A stretch of DNA of 64,000 nt from Pseudomonadota bacterium (GTDB lineage: Bacteria; Pseudomonadota; Gammaproteobacteria; QQUJ01): the NCBI GenBank assembly GCA_008501635.1, contig QQUJ01000022.1:62001-126000 (forward strand). The letters run 5' to 3'. The notes below the pieces were generated by a model, which ran no database searches, was not told where the DNA came from, and was given only the letters and a program-made list of their open reading frames with translations. Below are positions 1 through 7,926 of this stretch, piece by piece. The first letter of the stretch is position 1, and each line of letters starts with the position of its first letter. The position numbers and the translations under genes were made by a program.

Positions 1-305
1 CTCCTTGTCAATTGTTAGAGCTTGGCCAATTAACGTCATCGATTCAGGAAAATAATTCTGCCCCATTATTCTGCGCGCACTTTTAAACAGCGGCTAAAAG
101 ACGAACTGCCCATTTACCACGAAGTACACTAAGTTCACGAAGTTGTGAAAAATCCGGTTAGTGTCGTTCGACAGCACATCACTGTGCAGCGGTAATTGGA
201 CACCAACCAGTCCATTCCGCTTTTTACTTTGTGTACTTCGTGTACTTTGTGGTGAAAAGTTGTCTCTTCAACTGTCGTGGATTCAACTTGCAAGTGCAAC
301 CCTCT
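1..305. repeat. Left copy of ~300 bp duplication
   Basis: This stretch is repeated almost base for base at about 2457-2760, beginning in both places with the words CTCCTTGTCA and TTGGCCAAT and ending at GTGCAACCCTCTAACGTC. It contains one palindromic repeat unit (113-258) plus a leader (about 1-110) that the other tandem units lack. It is probably truncated by the window edge. No gene is visible in it. Confidence 0.8.
113..258. repeat. Nested palindromic repeat unit, copy 1
   Basis: The outer arms are TTTACCACGAAGTACAC... and the near reverse complement ...GTACTTTGTGGTGAAA. The inner arms are GGTTAGTGTC (156-165) and GACACCAACC (199-208). Each outer arm is built of ~9-base steps (CTTTGTGTA/CTTCGTGTA), which gives the meaningless KVHEVHKVK-like translation common in intergenic repeats. 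The unit is non-coding. Confidence 0.85.
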
Positions 306-365
306 AACGTCATCGATTCAGGAAAATAATTCCGTCCCCATTATTCGGAAAAGACGAACTGCCCA

Positions 366-512
366 TTTACCACGAAGTACACTGAGTTCACGAAGTTGTG
401 AAAAATCCGCTTAGTGTCATTCGACAGCACATCACAGTGCAGCGGTAATCGGACACCAACCAGCCCAATCCGTTTTTTTACTTTGTGTACTTCGTGTACT
501 TTGTGGTGAAAA
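366..512. repeat. Nested palindromic repeat unit, copy 2
   Basis: Same architecture as copy 1, starting 253 bases after it. Homology to the other copies stops abruptly at about 512, where the sequence changes to TCTTTTTCGGATAG. This edge marks the left boundary of the 1.9 kb segment that separates the two halves of the array. Confidence 0.85.
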
Positions 513-822
513 GCCGTCTCTTTTTCGGATAGAGGGCAAGCTGCGGTAGCATCGTAGCTTTCTCGTGCGGAGTCGAGGGCGGACCCATAATGCCGTATCC
601 ACAACAAAAGCCAAGACAGCCACATTTCATCCTCTCCGGTTTAGTGAGAACCGATTGTATTTGCGTTAGTTTCTTTGGAGCGAATTATGGCTGTCCGTGT
701 ATAGGTATTTGAGATGCTGCTTGTCATGAAACCAAATAAAGCATTTAATCCAATCCACATAAGTTTGCTCGGCGCGAATGGTATAGTGCTTGAATGGAAC
801 AGTACACCCGGATGAATCGACG
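513..822. other. Gene-free stretch before the hemerythrin-like gene
   Basis: I see no convincing coding sequence on either strand. Short open frames have no recognisable motif or ribosome-binding site. The sequence is unrelated to the flanking repeats and becomes AT-richer near 640-780, which probably contains the promoter of the downstream gene, although no clear hexamers stand out. Confidence 0.5.
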
Positions 823-1473
823 ATGAAGTTGATCGACACACTCCAAGACGAACACGAGCGGATCGATCAGGTGCTCGGAGCCTTTCGTGCGTACGTCGGC
901 GGACTCGTCGACGGGACTGCGGACCCGAGTGACGGCAGACGGTTCGTCGCATTCTTCACCGAGTTTGCCGGCCATTTCCATCACGATCGCGAAGAGCGAG
1001 TGCTCTTCGATGCGCTCATGACGGAGGCGGAACTACCGGGCGACCGCGGACCAGTATCCGCCCTCACGCACGAGCACGCCCAGATGGAGGAGTGGCTGAG
1101 CGAGATGGCTCCGTTTCTCGAACAGAGGCCGCAGTCCGAGGACGATCGTGTTCGGCTTCGGACCCTCGCAACACGCTACTCGCACACGCTCTGGCGTCAT
1201 ATCGACGCGGAGAACTCCGTCCTGTACCCGGAGGGCGCGGAGCGGCTTCGCCGGTGCGGCATTCGCGAGTTGTCGGATCGGCCGATGAACGAGGCAGAGG
1301 CGGCCGCGCTTGAGGATACCGCGGCCCTGCTGGTCCGTTATCCGCCGGTAGAGGACGATGCGCTCACGCGCGGTGACGGTTGTTCCATGTGCCGAGCCTA
1401 CGGTGAGACCTGCGACGGACTCGAGGCCGAGTGGTGGACCGAGATTGAGTGGGAAGAGTTTTACATCAGGTGA
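823..1473 (+). CDS. Hemerythrin HHE-domain protein
   Basis: A 216-residue protein with the spaced His and Glu pattern of an HHE four-helix bundle: DEHERID near the start, then HFHHDREERVLF, HEHAQME and HIDAENSVLYP. These fit the ligands of a di-iron site that binds oxygen or handles iron or NO. The C-terminal ~60 residues form an acidic tail with a CSMCRAYGETC cysteine cluster that is not part of the core fold and may bind metal. I chose the ATG at 823 because the family starts just before the first helix; a TTG at 790 in frame would add 11 residues. Neither has a strong Shine-Dalgarno sequence. The gene sits alone between repeats and pseudogenes. Substrate and role are inferred from the family only. 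Confidence 0.8.
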   Translation: MKLIDTLQDEHERIDQVLGAFRAYVGGLVDGTADPSDGRRFVAFFTEFAGHFHHDREERVLFDALMTEAELPGDRGPVSALTHEHAQMEEWLSEMAPFLEQRPQSEDDRVRLRTLATRYSHTLWRHIDAENSVLYPEGAERLRRCGIRELSDRPMNEAEAAALEDTAALLVRYPPVEDDALTRGDGCSMCRAYGETCDGLEAEWWTEIEWEEFYIR

Positions 1474-1626
1474 CACAAGCGACTGAAACTTCTGGTACAC
1501 CATGAAGGCCAAGCCCATCTTCGACACTTCAAGGAAGACGCAGGCACCTCAAACCGCCGCGATGGTGCCCTTAGTCTCGGTGCGCAGCCAATAGTCCTCG
1601 CCCTGCACCTCACCCGGCGACGGACA

Positions 1627-1741
1627 AAATTACCGGGTCGAGGCTGGCGACGGCTGGCGCGAGAACGGGCCGACGGATCCGGGCTACTATGCCAACGTCA
1701 ACGGCGAGGACCGTCTGCTCGTGCCCGAGCGATCGGAGTAA
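1627..1741 (+). pseudogene. C-terminal fragment of an unidentified gene
   Basis: An open frame without a start reads YRVEAGDGWRENGPTDPGYY, then ANVNGEDRLLVPERSE and a TAA at 1739-1741. It has the codon use and composition of a real GC-rich coding sequence, but upstream the frame is lost. I read it as the tail of a decayed gene and cannot name the family. Its place beside the DHFR-family remnant suggests a patch of gene debris. Confidence 0.35.
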
Positions 1742-1821
1742 ACTAACGATCCGATTGAAGCAATCCGCTTCATTATTCGAAGTGGGATGGCCAAGGCACG
1801 GGAACGAACATTGAGAAGCGC

Positions 1822-2314
1822 ATGCGAAAGCTCCTCGTTACCGAATTCAACAGCCTCGATGGCCCCATGCAAGCTCCTCACAATCAACAGTACTTCCGCG
1901 AGAACCTCAAGCTTGGCCCAGAGGGAGAGACCGGCCCGGCCAATGACCTGCGTCGCAGGTACCACGGAGCGCATCGGTGGCAACATTATGGGCAAGCGAA
2001 TGTTCTAAGCCAGCAAGCACGGCCGGCCAGAGAAGGCTCCGTTTGACACACCGGTATACGATCTAGTCCATGAGAAACGCGAACCCCGGGTGCACCCGGG
2101 TGGAACGACCTTTTATTTCATCAATGACGGGCCGGGGCGTGCCCTTGAGTTGACTCAGGAGTCGCGCGCAGGAAGAATCAACGCCCTTTTGCTCAGATCC
2201 ATCGGTAATTCGCCAGCCATTGCCCGCCGCCTCGCCATCTTCGCGCAGGATATCACCCACACCGTCAGCATCTGCCAGTGTAAGCTCTACATTCAGCCCC
2301 ACGCTTGCCCTTAA
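1822..2314 (+). pseudogene. Decayed dihydrofolate reductase/RibD-C family gene
   Basis: The start MRKLLVTEFNSLDGPMQAP is the typical N-terminus of the DHFR-like RibD C-terminal family (NADPH-dependent reductases of unknown substrate). The next recognisable block, GGNIMGKRMF, lies in another frame. After an in-frame TAA at 2006-2008 that frame continues with PFDTPVYDLVHEKREPRVHP and GGTTFYFINDG, the family's middle motif. Between these blocks expected residues are missing, and the C-terminal half after about 2150 no longer resembles the family. So there is at least one frameshift, one stop and internal loss. Confidence 0.7.
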
Positions 2315-2456
2315 GGCCGAACCGATCCCCCACCGCACAGTTTATACGTAGTCAATGGGCATTGAAGCCGAGTCTTCAACAGGAGACCGGGACAAATTAA
2401 TTTTCTGCCCAGGGAATACCGGTAGCACGATACGCCCCCTCCCTGGTAACGGTTGA

Positions 2457-2760
2457 CTCCTTGTCAGTTGTTAGGTCTTGGCCAATCAACATCATCGATT
2501 CAGGGAAACAATTCTGCCCCATTATTCTGCGCGCACTTTTAAACAGCGGCTAAAAGACGAACTGCCTGTTCACCACGAAGCACACAAAGGTCACGAAGCT
2601 GGGAAAATCCGGTTAGTGTCGTTCGACGGCACATCACTGTGCAGCGGTAATTGGACACCAACCAGTCCATTCCGCTTTTTACTTTGTGTACTTCGTGTAC
2701 TTTGTGGTGAAAAGTTGTCTCTTCAACTGTCGTGGATTCTACTTGCAAGTGCAACCCTCT
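2457..2760. repeat. Right copy of ~300 bp duplication
   Basis: Near-identical to 1-305, including the leader absent from the other tandem units. Small differences (for example CACCACGAAGCACACAAAGGTC in place of the usual arm) show that the copies have diverged. It starts right after unrelated sequence, marking the right boundary of the intervening 1.9 kb segment. Confidence 0.8.
2569..2713. repeat. Nested palindromic repeat unit, copy 3
   Basis: Fully framed palindrome as in copies 1, 4 and 5. Its left outer arm is the most divergent of the set, so the outer stem would be weaker than in the other copies. Confidence 0.85.
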
Positions 2761-2820
2761 AACGTCTTCGATTCAGGAAAATAATTCCGTCCCTATTATT
2801 CGGAAAAGACGAACTGCCCA

Positions 2821-2967
2821 TTTACCACGAAGTACACTAAGTTCACGAAGTTGTGAAAAATCCGGTTGGTGTCATTCGACAGCACATCACAGTGCAGCGG
2901 TAATCGGACACCAACCAGCCCAATCCGTTTTTTTACTTTGTGTACTTCGTGTACTTTGTGGTGAAAA
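2821..2967. repeat. Nested palindromic repeat unit, copy 4
   Basis: In this copy the inner arms are perfect: GGTTGGTGTC and GACACCAACC. The spacing from copy 3 is 252 bases and to copy 5 is 254 bases, so copies 3-5 form a tandem array whose ~253 bp unit comprises the palindrome plus a ~107 bp spacer. Confidence 0.85.
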
Positions 2968-3074
2968 GTTGTCTCTTCAACTGTCGTGGATTCAACTTGC
3001 AAGTGCAACCCTCTAACGTCATCGATTCAGGAAAATAATTCCGTCCCCATTATTCGGAAAAGACGAACTGCCCA

Positions 3075-3222
3075 TTTACCACGAAGTACACTAAGTTCAC
3101 GAAGTTGTGAAAAATCCGCTTAGTGTCATTCGACAGCACATCACAGTGCAGCGGTAATCGGACACCAACCAGCCCAATCCGTTTTTTTACTTTGTGTACT
3201 TCGTGTACTTTGTGGTGACAAA
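3075..3222. repeat. Nested palindromic repeat unit, copy 5
   Basis: Last unit of the array. Its right arm ends in GTGGTGACAAACC, where the other copies have GTGGTGAAAAG. The following spacer is present up to about 3300 and then the repeat ends in AT-rich sequence that leads to the next gene. Confidence 0.85.
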
Positions 3223-3410
3223 CCGTCTCTTCCACTGTCGTGGATTCAACTTGTAAGTGCAACTCTCTAACGTCATCGATTCAGAAAAATAATTCCGTCC
3301 CCATATTTTCAGAGCTTTGTTGATAAATAATCTTTATGATTACAAAAATAATTGAACCGATGGATTGTTTCGCTCGACTCACAAAAACATAAACACATGG
3401 GGAGATGGTA

Positions 3411-4619
3411 ATGGCTGCATCTGATCTGATTCGACTGAAAAGCAGTAAAACCATAAATAGGCGGCGCTTGTTAAGTCCGCCAACACCCGTTACCGGATTG
3501 GTTCGTTTTTTTCCCGAAATCAAGACGAGTGTTTTGCCATGCTTAGCGCTGGTTTGTGCAGCTCTTTCGCCGACATCTTCACTTGCGTGGACAAGTAGTG
3601 GGCATGCACAAGATCTGTCATTCGACGGGGTTGCGCCCGATTCCTTAACTGTAATCAGTCAAAATCACGAATACACGGAGCTGTTAAATGGCGGTGCAGT
3701 ACGAATCATGGCTAATTTTGGCGTTGCAGCGAATGGGGATGGCGTTCCTCTTGATCACGTTTCTCTTAATTTCAGAGTAATGTCGAGTTCCCGCGATAGA
3801 GCCGCTCTTGAGTACCCCCTCGAATGGTCAAAGCGGTATAGCGGATTGAATCAGGACCGAGATCGCGACTCAGCAGCTATAAATATTCCGAGAGATGTCA
3901 TAGCGCAATTCGCCATCAGAGAATGTAATAAAGAAAAAGAGAGGATGCTGAGCGATGGTAATCGTGCCGTTGATATTTTTGCGAGAGACCGTAGATTGCC
4001 ACTTATCATTTCTTTGACGGGTGAATGGGGCCACCGGCAGTTCCGGGGCGACAGCGTAGAGGGGCATTCATTTCCTCCAGTAGAAGCATTACGAGCTATG
4101 GAGATTGTCTGCGCTGCTGATACTGATTTCTATGTGAAACGGGCAACCCTTCAGACCAGCCCGGTTACGCGTGCTGACGGAACCTGTGAAATTGCAGCGC
4201 AGGTGGGGATCAGTACGACTCGCCCAAATGAGCGGCTATCTTACAGGCTGGAGAATCACCTGGGACGCAAGAGTACGGTCTATCGTGTCGTAACTGATCG
4301 CAATGGGGATGCAATAGGAAACCACAAGTTCAAGGTGGAGAACAAGGCGGGGCTTGAGACCGGGCGTTTACATGTTGTTGGATTCGAGCCCAAATATTTT
4401 ATTTCCAATGTTGTACATTACTCAATAAATTGCCCTATTGGACATGGCTTGAAATCCAAAGACGTTGGCGTTACGCCTCCACGAGATATTCCAGGAATTG
4501 AAAAGCCGAAGACGGTTGGCACTACACCGTCGTCGGATGTTCCACAAAGCGAAAAGTCGAATGTTCCTGGCATCAAACCCCCCCCGGGAATTCCACTAAA
4601 TCATCTGCTCAAAAAATAG
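3411..4619 (+). CDS. Exported protein of unknown function, 402 residues
   Basis: I do not recognise this protein. The ATG at 3411 follows GGGGAG at a good distance, so it is preferred to an ATG at 3405. After a basic, Ser/Pro-containing stretch there is a hydrophobic segment (VLPCLALVCAALSPTSSLAW, about residues 41-60), consistent with a long signal peptide and export. The middle 300 residues look globular, with a few cysteines (around IRECNKE, EIVCAAD, GTCEIAA, INCPIGH) that could form disulphides in the periplasm. The last ~50 residues are imperfect Pro/Lys repeats (VGVTPPRDIPGIEKPK, VGTTPSSDVPQSEKS, VPGIKPPPGIP), a likely unstructured linker or surface-tethering tail. Base composition is clearly less GC-rich than in the core genes to the right, consistent with acquisition by transfer. 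The next two genes share export signals and unknown function. Confidence 0.7.
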   Translation: MAASDLIRLKSSKTINRRRLLSPPTPVTGLVRFFPEIKTSVLPCLALVCAALSPTSSLAWTSSGHAQDLSFDGVAPDSLTVISQNHEYTELLNGGAVRIMANFGVAANGDGVPLDHVSLNFRVMSSSRDRAALEYPLEWSKRYSGLNQDRDRDSAAINIPRDVIAQFAIRECNKEKERMLSDGNRAVDIFARDRRLPLIISLTGEWGHRQFRGDSVEGHSFPPVEALRAMEIVCAADTDFYVKRATLQTSPVTRADGTCEIAAQVGISTTRPNERLSYRLENHLGRKSTVYRVVTDRNGDAIGNHKFKVENKAGLETGRLHVVGFEPKYFISNVVHYSINCPIGHGLKSKDVGVTPPRDIPGIEKPKTVGTTPSSDVPQSEKSNVPGIKPPPGIPLNHLLKK

Positions 4620-4717
4620 TACCGGGGCAAACCGGGCGCCTATAGTAAGGCTTCATGATTTATTTTATGAAGGGTGTTACAGGTGGCTGACTTCATTGGT
4701 TGGATGCGGTTCATCCA

Positions 4718-4879
4718 GGGAACCTCTGATCAAGTCGTGTTCAGTGATTCTGTTGCCCAGAAGCGACGATTTCGGTGTTGGAAAGCTGGACAATAGCGGG
4801 TTATTAGCTGCACTTTCTGCCTTGAGCTCACCGCCTCTGAACAACACTCGCATCTAAACAGACTTAATCGGAGGTTCCC
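4718..4879. mobile_element. Short inverted-repeat element (MITE-like or IS remnant)
   Basis: 162 bases bounded by GGGAACCTCTGATCAAGTC on the left and, as reverse complement, GGGAACCTCCGATTAAGTC on the right (17 of 19 match). There is no open frame inside long enough for a transposase. No clear target-site duplication flanks it (TCATCCA to the left, TAATAAG to the right). A related pair of ends recurs at 6776-6810. Confidence 0.55.
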
Positions 4880-5120
4880 TAATAAGCAATCCCATGCCGC
4901 ACCTTGCTGATTTGCCGTAACGTGCCGGGCAAAACATATCGCGGTAGCTGCGTGCGATCCAGACGATCCCTGCAGCGACACGAGACGGCCCAAGGTCAGT
5001 TGGGAGGCTGCAAAAAAACGATGGCCCCGTGTGAACCTTTTAGATGCGGGTAGCGACTTAAGAATAACACTTTGCCTGCGTTGGTTCGATCAGGCGGCAT
5101 TCACGGAGAGACGTAGCAAC
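4880..5120. other. Gene-free upstream region of the acidic exported protein
   Basis: Together with 4620-4717 this makes about 500 bases without a gene apart from the inverted-repeat element. An in-frame upstream ATG-like start near 5031 would extend the next protein by 30 residues, but those residues do not resemble a signal peptide. No terminator for the preceding gene is evident. Confidence 0.4.
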
Positions 5121-6761
5121 ATGCAAATTTTCAAGCTTACGGCAACGGCTGCAGCAGTGTTGGTACTGTGTTCCTATAGCCTTTCTAGTTGGGGTGCAGA
5201 CAGTGCCACCGCCATCAGCTCCAAAAAAAGAGCTAATAGTGTAGCGCTGCAGCCGCAGGTGAGTAGTGATCAGCCGAACAAGCAACTGACCGGGCAATCG
5301 ATACCCCCAAGCAAAGCACCAACTGGCACCCATCCCGCAATTAGCGAGGGCCTGCAAACGCTACCCCCGGTGCCAGCAGCGCCAATCAAGCAACCGCCAG
5401 CCTCAGTTCGGACGCTTCCAGAGATCCAGCAAGGCGCGCCGTCGCAAGGAATTAGGACTCGCCCTTCCGCAGTACCGCCCAAAGGCGCACCGACCAATTC
5501 GGCTCGCAACCCCGGTTCACAAGCGCCAGGAAATCCTCGCATTGCTACGCCAGGAGGCTTTCAGTCGCCGATTTCTGTCGGTACGTCACCCACCTCCCCA
5601 AACCCAGGTCGTGATCAGAATAACAATGCCTCCGGCCGATCAGACATGCGTCCCGGAGCGACGGATGTACCGGCAGCTCCTGCGTCACAGCAAAATGGCG
5701 GCACTGACAACACTGCAAGGGGGGGCGGATTTGCTCAACCTTCCCGAGCCCATGATGGTACGCACACATACACCTTGAGCAACGGCCAACAAGTTCCTGC
5801 CACTTCACCCGATGGATCACCGGCTACGATTCACCGAGACGGTAGCGTGAGTTATAACGACGGTACTTCTGTTTCAGCGAATGGCGATGGTGAAACGGTC
5901 ACAACGACACCGGACGGTAGTCAACATACCAGTACACCGCGGACGGTCGGGACAGGATTTGCCACACCTGCGACTACGGTTGAAGGGGAAAGCGTTTATG
6001 TCCTTTCGAATGGTGAGCATGTTGCTGCGGGTGACGGTGTGCGTGTTAACCGCGATGGCAGCCTAACCGGTAGCGATGGTACGCATATCTTTGTGGATCC
6101 GACAACCAATGAAACGGTCGTGCTAAATCCAGACGGCACTGAAAGATCAAGAGAGAGACGGCCATCAGAGCGTCAGAGTACGGAATCAGGTGGCAGTCAA
6201 TCCGGTAGCACTGAAAATGATGACAACGACGATGATGATGAAGATAACGAAGATGGTAAAGGCGATGATGGGGACGCTGGTGATGATGGTGAAAATAGCG
6301 AAGATGGGGAAAGCGAAGATGATGCAGATGATGAAGGTAGTAGCGACGCAGCAAAATCGGGTGTTGGACTATCCGATGCAGGTAGCCAACCTGAAAGCAA
6401 GACAGCTGCAGATGACTTTGTAGCAAAAAAGAAAGGCGAAAAAAGGGAGCCTGAAGATACAACACCGCAAACTTGTGACGAAAATGGTTCTGCACCACCC
6501 CGGACTGCAGGCGAACCTCAGCCTGGCGAGAATGGAAATTGTGTACCGGCGGGGCTATTGTCTCCAGAAGCGGACGAGGAAGAAGAGCAACCGGACGATA
6601 ATGGATTTTCCACACCAAGTATTGACGATCTTCGTCGATCAAGTAATAGAGGCGGAGTGAATATCGACGCGACTGGAGTGGAAGATAATATGCGAGGAGA
6701 GGGACCATCCTTTGAGGAGAAGCTTGAAGATATTGGCAATACCGTAAACCCCGGGAGATAG
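5121..6761 (+). CDS. Exported low-complexity acidic protein, unknown
   Basis: A 546-residue protein that I cannot assign. The ATG at 5121 follows GGAGAG and opens a clear signal peptide (MQIFKLTATAAAVLVLCSYS, then SSWGADS). Residues ~30-210 are rich in Pro, Gln, Ser and Asn. About 215-345 contains two repeats of the type YxLSNGxxVxA...DGS...NxDGS, followed by DPTTNETVVLNPDGTE, i.e. short beta-turn repeats centred on NGDG/PDG. About 365-420 is extremely acidic (long Asp/Glu/Gly/Ser runs), which would bind cations such as calcium. A TCDENG...NGNC pair near 485-510 may form a disulphide. The protein looks extracellular or surface-bound. Inverted-repeat elements flank it on both sides, suggesting mobile cargo. 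Confidence 0.65.
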   Translation: MQIFKLTATAAAVLVLCSYSLSSWGADSATAISSKKRANSVALQPQVSSDQPNKQLTGQSIPPSKAPTGTHPAISEGLQTLPPVPAAPIKQPPASVRTLPEIQQGAPSQGIRTRPSAVPPKGAPTNSARNPGSQAPGNPRIATPGGFQSPISVGTSPTSPNPGRDQNNNASGRSDMRPGATDVPAAPASQQNGGTDNTARGGGFAQPSRAHDGTHTYTLSNGQQVPATSPDGSPATIHRDGSVSYNDGTSVSANGDGETVTTTPDGSQHTSTPRTVGTGFATPATTVEGESVYVLSNGEHVAAGDGVRVNRDGSLTGSDGTHIFVDPTTNETVVLNPDGTERSRERRPSERQSTESGGSQSGSTENDDNDDDDEDNEDGKGDDGDAGDDGENSEDGESEDDADDEGSSDAAKSGVGLSDAGSQPESKTAADDFVAKKKGEKREPEDTTPQTCDENGSAPPRTAGEPQPGENGNCVPAGLLSPEADEEEEQPDDNGFSTPSIDDLRRSSNRGGVNIDATGVEDNMRGEGPSFEEKLEDIGNTVNPGR

Positions 6762-6775
6762 CGACGAATTATTTA

Positions 6776-6810
6776 GGGGGCCTCGGATTGAGTTGTGCTC
6801 AGAGGTTCCC
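6776..6810. mobile_element. Collapsed pair of inverted-repeat element ends
   Basis: The plus strand reads CCTCGGATTGAGTTGTG, a diverged copy of the left end at 4718 (CCTCTGATCAAGTCGTG, 13 of 17 match). It is followed at once by CTCAGAGGTTCCC, the reverse complement of the other end. The two ends face each other with nothing between, as in an internally deleted copy. It lies 15 bases after the stop of the acidic exported protein. Confidence 0.45.
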
Positions 6811-6877
6811 CAACTGCCCAAACGGTCGAGCATTCGCAGAGACATTGTCCTGTATGCTCGGTGAGGAGTGACGATAA

Positions 6878-7657
6878 ATGAACGGACAACAGTCGAAAAA
6901 ACAGGTACTGATCACCGCATGTTTTGGCGCCGTGCTCTATCTCTACGGGGTGGGCGATCTCGCCGCAGCGGGGCGCGGATCGACGGCGATTCCGCCCTCT
7001 CTGCAACAGGCCGACCGATTGCAGCGGCAACTTTCGGACCACAAAACATTAACCGCCACCCAGATCAATCGCGTAAACATGGCGCTTACAAGTGACCAAC
7101 AACAGGAACTCAACCAAATCGGCAAACTGTTGGCGAAAGACCCCAATTCCAGGCTTGCCCAGAAGAGATGGCAATCATTGATTCACAGCATGGCGACAGC
7201 AAAGCCAGCGCTTGATGTCAATGCGTTAGTGCAGTGGGTGATGCAGGAAAGCTACCTACAAGCCTCCTCCAGTCTGCGATCGCATGCCGACAAAGTGAAA
7301 TTCTTCAACGAACAAAAAGATCGAATCAGGGATGAAATCAATCGAGCTCGGGCGCACACGACCGGGCATTCAAGGAGAGGCGGCAACTCCCTGTCAAGTG
7401 CTTTCGCGCCAGATGACCGCTTGTATAAAAACAGGCTGATTCCCGCACGAAGACCGATCGTGGAGAAGTCAATCCTGACGACCTACATTAGCGGGTTGGA
7501 AGCGAAGCTGGTCTCCACATCGAACGACGGGCAACTCGCCAACGTGGAGCTACAGAACGCGCTACAGAAGCAGCAGCAATTATTGCAAACACTGTCCCAC
7601 ATCTCGAAGAGATTGCACGACACAGCGATGGCCATAATCCGCAAGATTGGTGGATAG
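6878..7657 (+). CDS. Exported helical protein of unknown function
   Basis: 259 residues, not recognised. The start is preceded by GAGGAGTGA. A basic N-terminus and the hydrophobic stretch VLITACFGAVLYLYGVGDLA (residues 10-29) indicate a signal peptide or anchor. The rest is predicted by eye to be almost all helical with few hydrophobic clusters: a first part to ~110, a block LVQWVMQESYLQASSSLRSH and KVKFFNEQKDRIRDEINRAR (~118-160), a Ser/Gly/Arg linker, and a C-terminal heptad-like region (NVELQNALQKQQQLLQTLSH, then ISKRLHDTAMAIIRKIGG) suited to coiled-coil packing. Such a plan is seen in oligomerising secreted or translocon-type proteins, but I have no family match. It may be co-transcribed with nothing: 116 bases and an inverted-repeat remnant separate it from the gene before. 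Confidence 0.65.
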   Translation: MNGQQSKKQVLITACFGAVLYLYGVGDLAAAGRGSTAIPPSLQQADRLQRQLSDHKTLTATQINRVNMALTSDQQQELNQIGKLLAKDPNSRLAQKRWQSLIHSMATAKPALDVNALVQWVMQESYLQASSSLRSHADKVKFFNEQKDRIRDEINRARAHTTGHSRRGGNSLSSAFAPDDRLYKNRLIPARRPIVEKSILTTYISGLEAKLVSTSNDGQLANVELQNALQKQQQLLQTLSHISKRLHDTAMAIIRKIGG

Positions 7658-7719
7658 CTTGCATCGAGGCTCGCAAAGATAAATCAAAGGGAACAAATTT
7701 ATTTTCTACCGCCGGGGTA

Positions 7720-7925
7720 ATGCGATGCTGCCCGGGCGCGTCAACTGCCGGCACGAGTGGTGCGACATCCGCCACCGCGCCGTCGCGCTCGTTCCGCTCC
7801 AATCCCTTCGGACTGCACGACATGCTCGGCAATGTCTGGGAACGAGCCGCACACTGCTATGCAGCCGCTGTCCGTCAGTGCGATCACTTGAACACGCTCC
7901 GCAGAGGGTGGCGCCGGGCGGATCC
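7720..7925 (+). pseudogene. Formylglycine-generating-enzyme-like (SUMF1) remnant
   Basis: The frame reads SFRSNPFGLHDMLGNVWERA, which is the signature NPFGLxDMxGNVWEW of the FGE-sulfatase/SUMF1 family. Just upstream, GRVNCRHEWCD in another frame corresponds to the preceding ANCxGC...WD block, so there is a frameshift between them. The N-terminal part and the C-terminal RGGSW block are absent. It ends one base before the 3' end of the convergent ATPase gene. A decayed fragment. Confidence 0.7.
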
Positions 7926-7926
7926 G

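Noticed and set aside
341-625. Short minus-strand frames with KVHEVHKVK-like peptides in the repeats
   Set aside because: They are translations of the 9-base periodic palindrome arms, recur in every repeat copy and have no ribosome-binding site.
4718-6810. Complete insertion sequence
   Set aside because: Inverted ends are present, but no transposase-like frame lies between them and no target duplication is visible.
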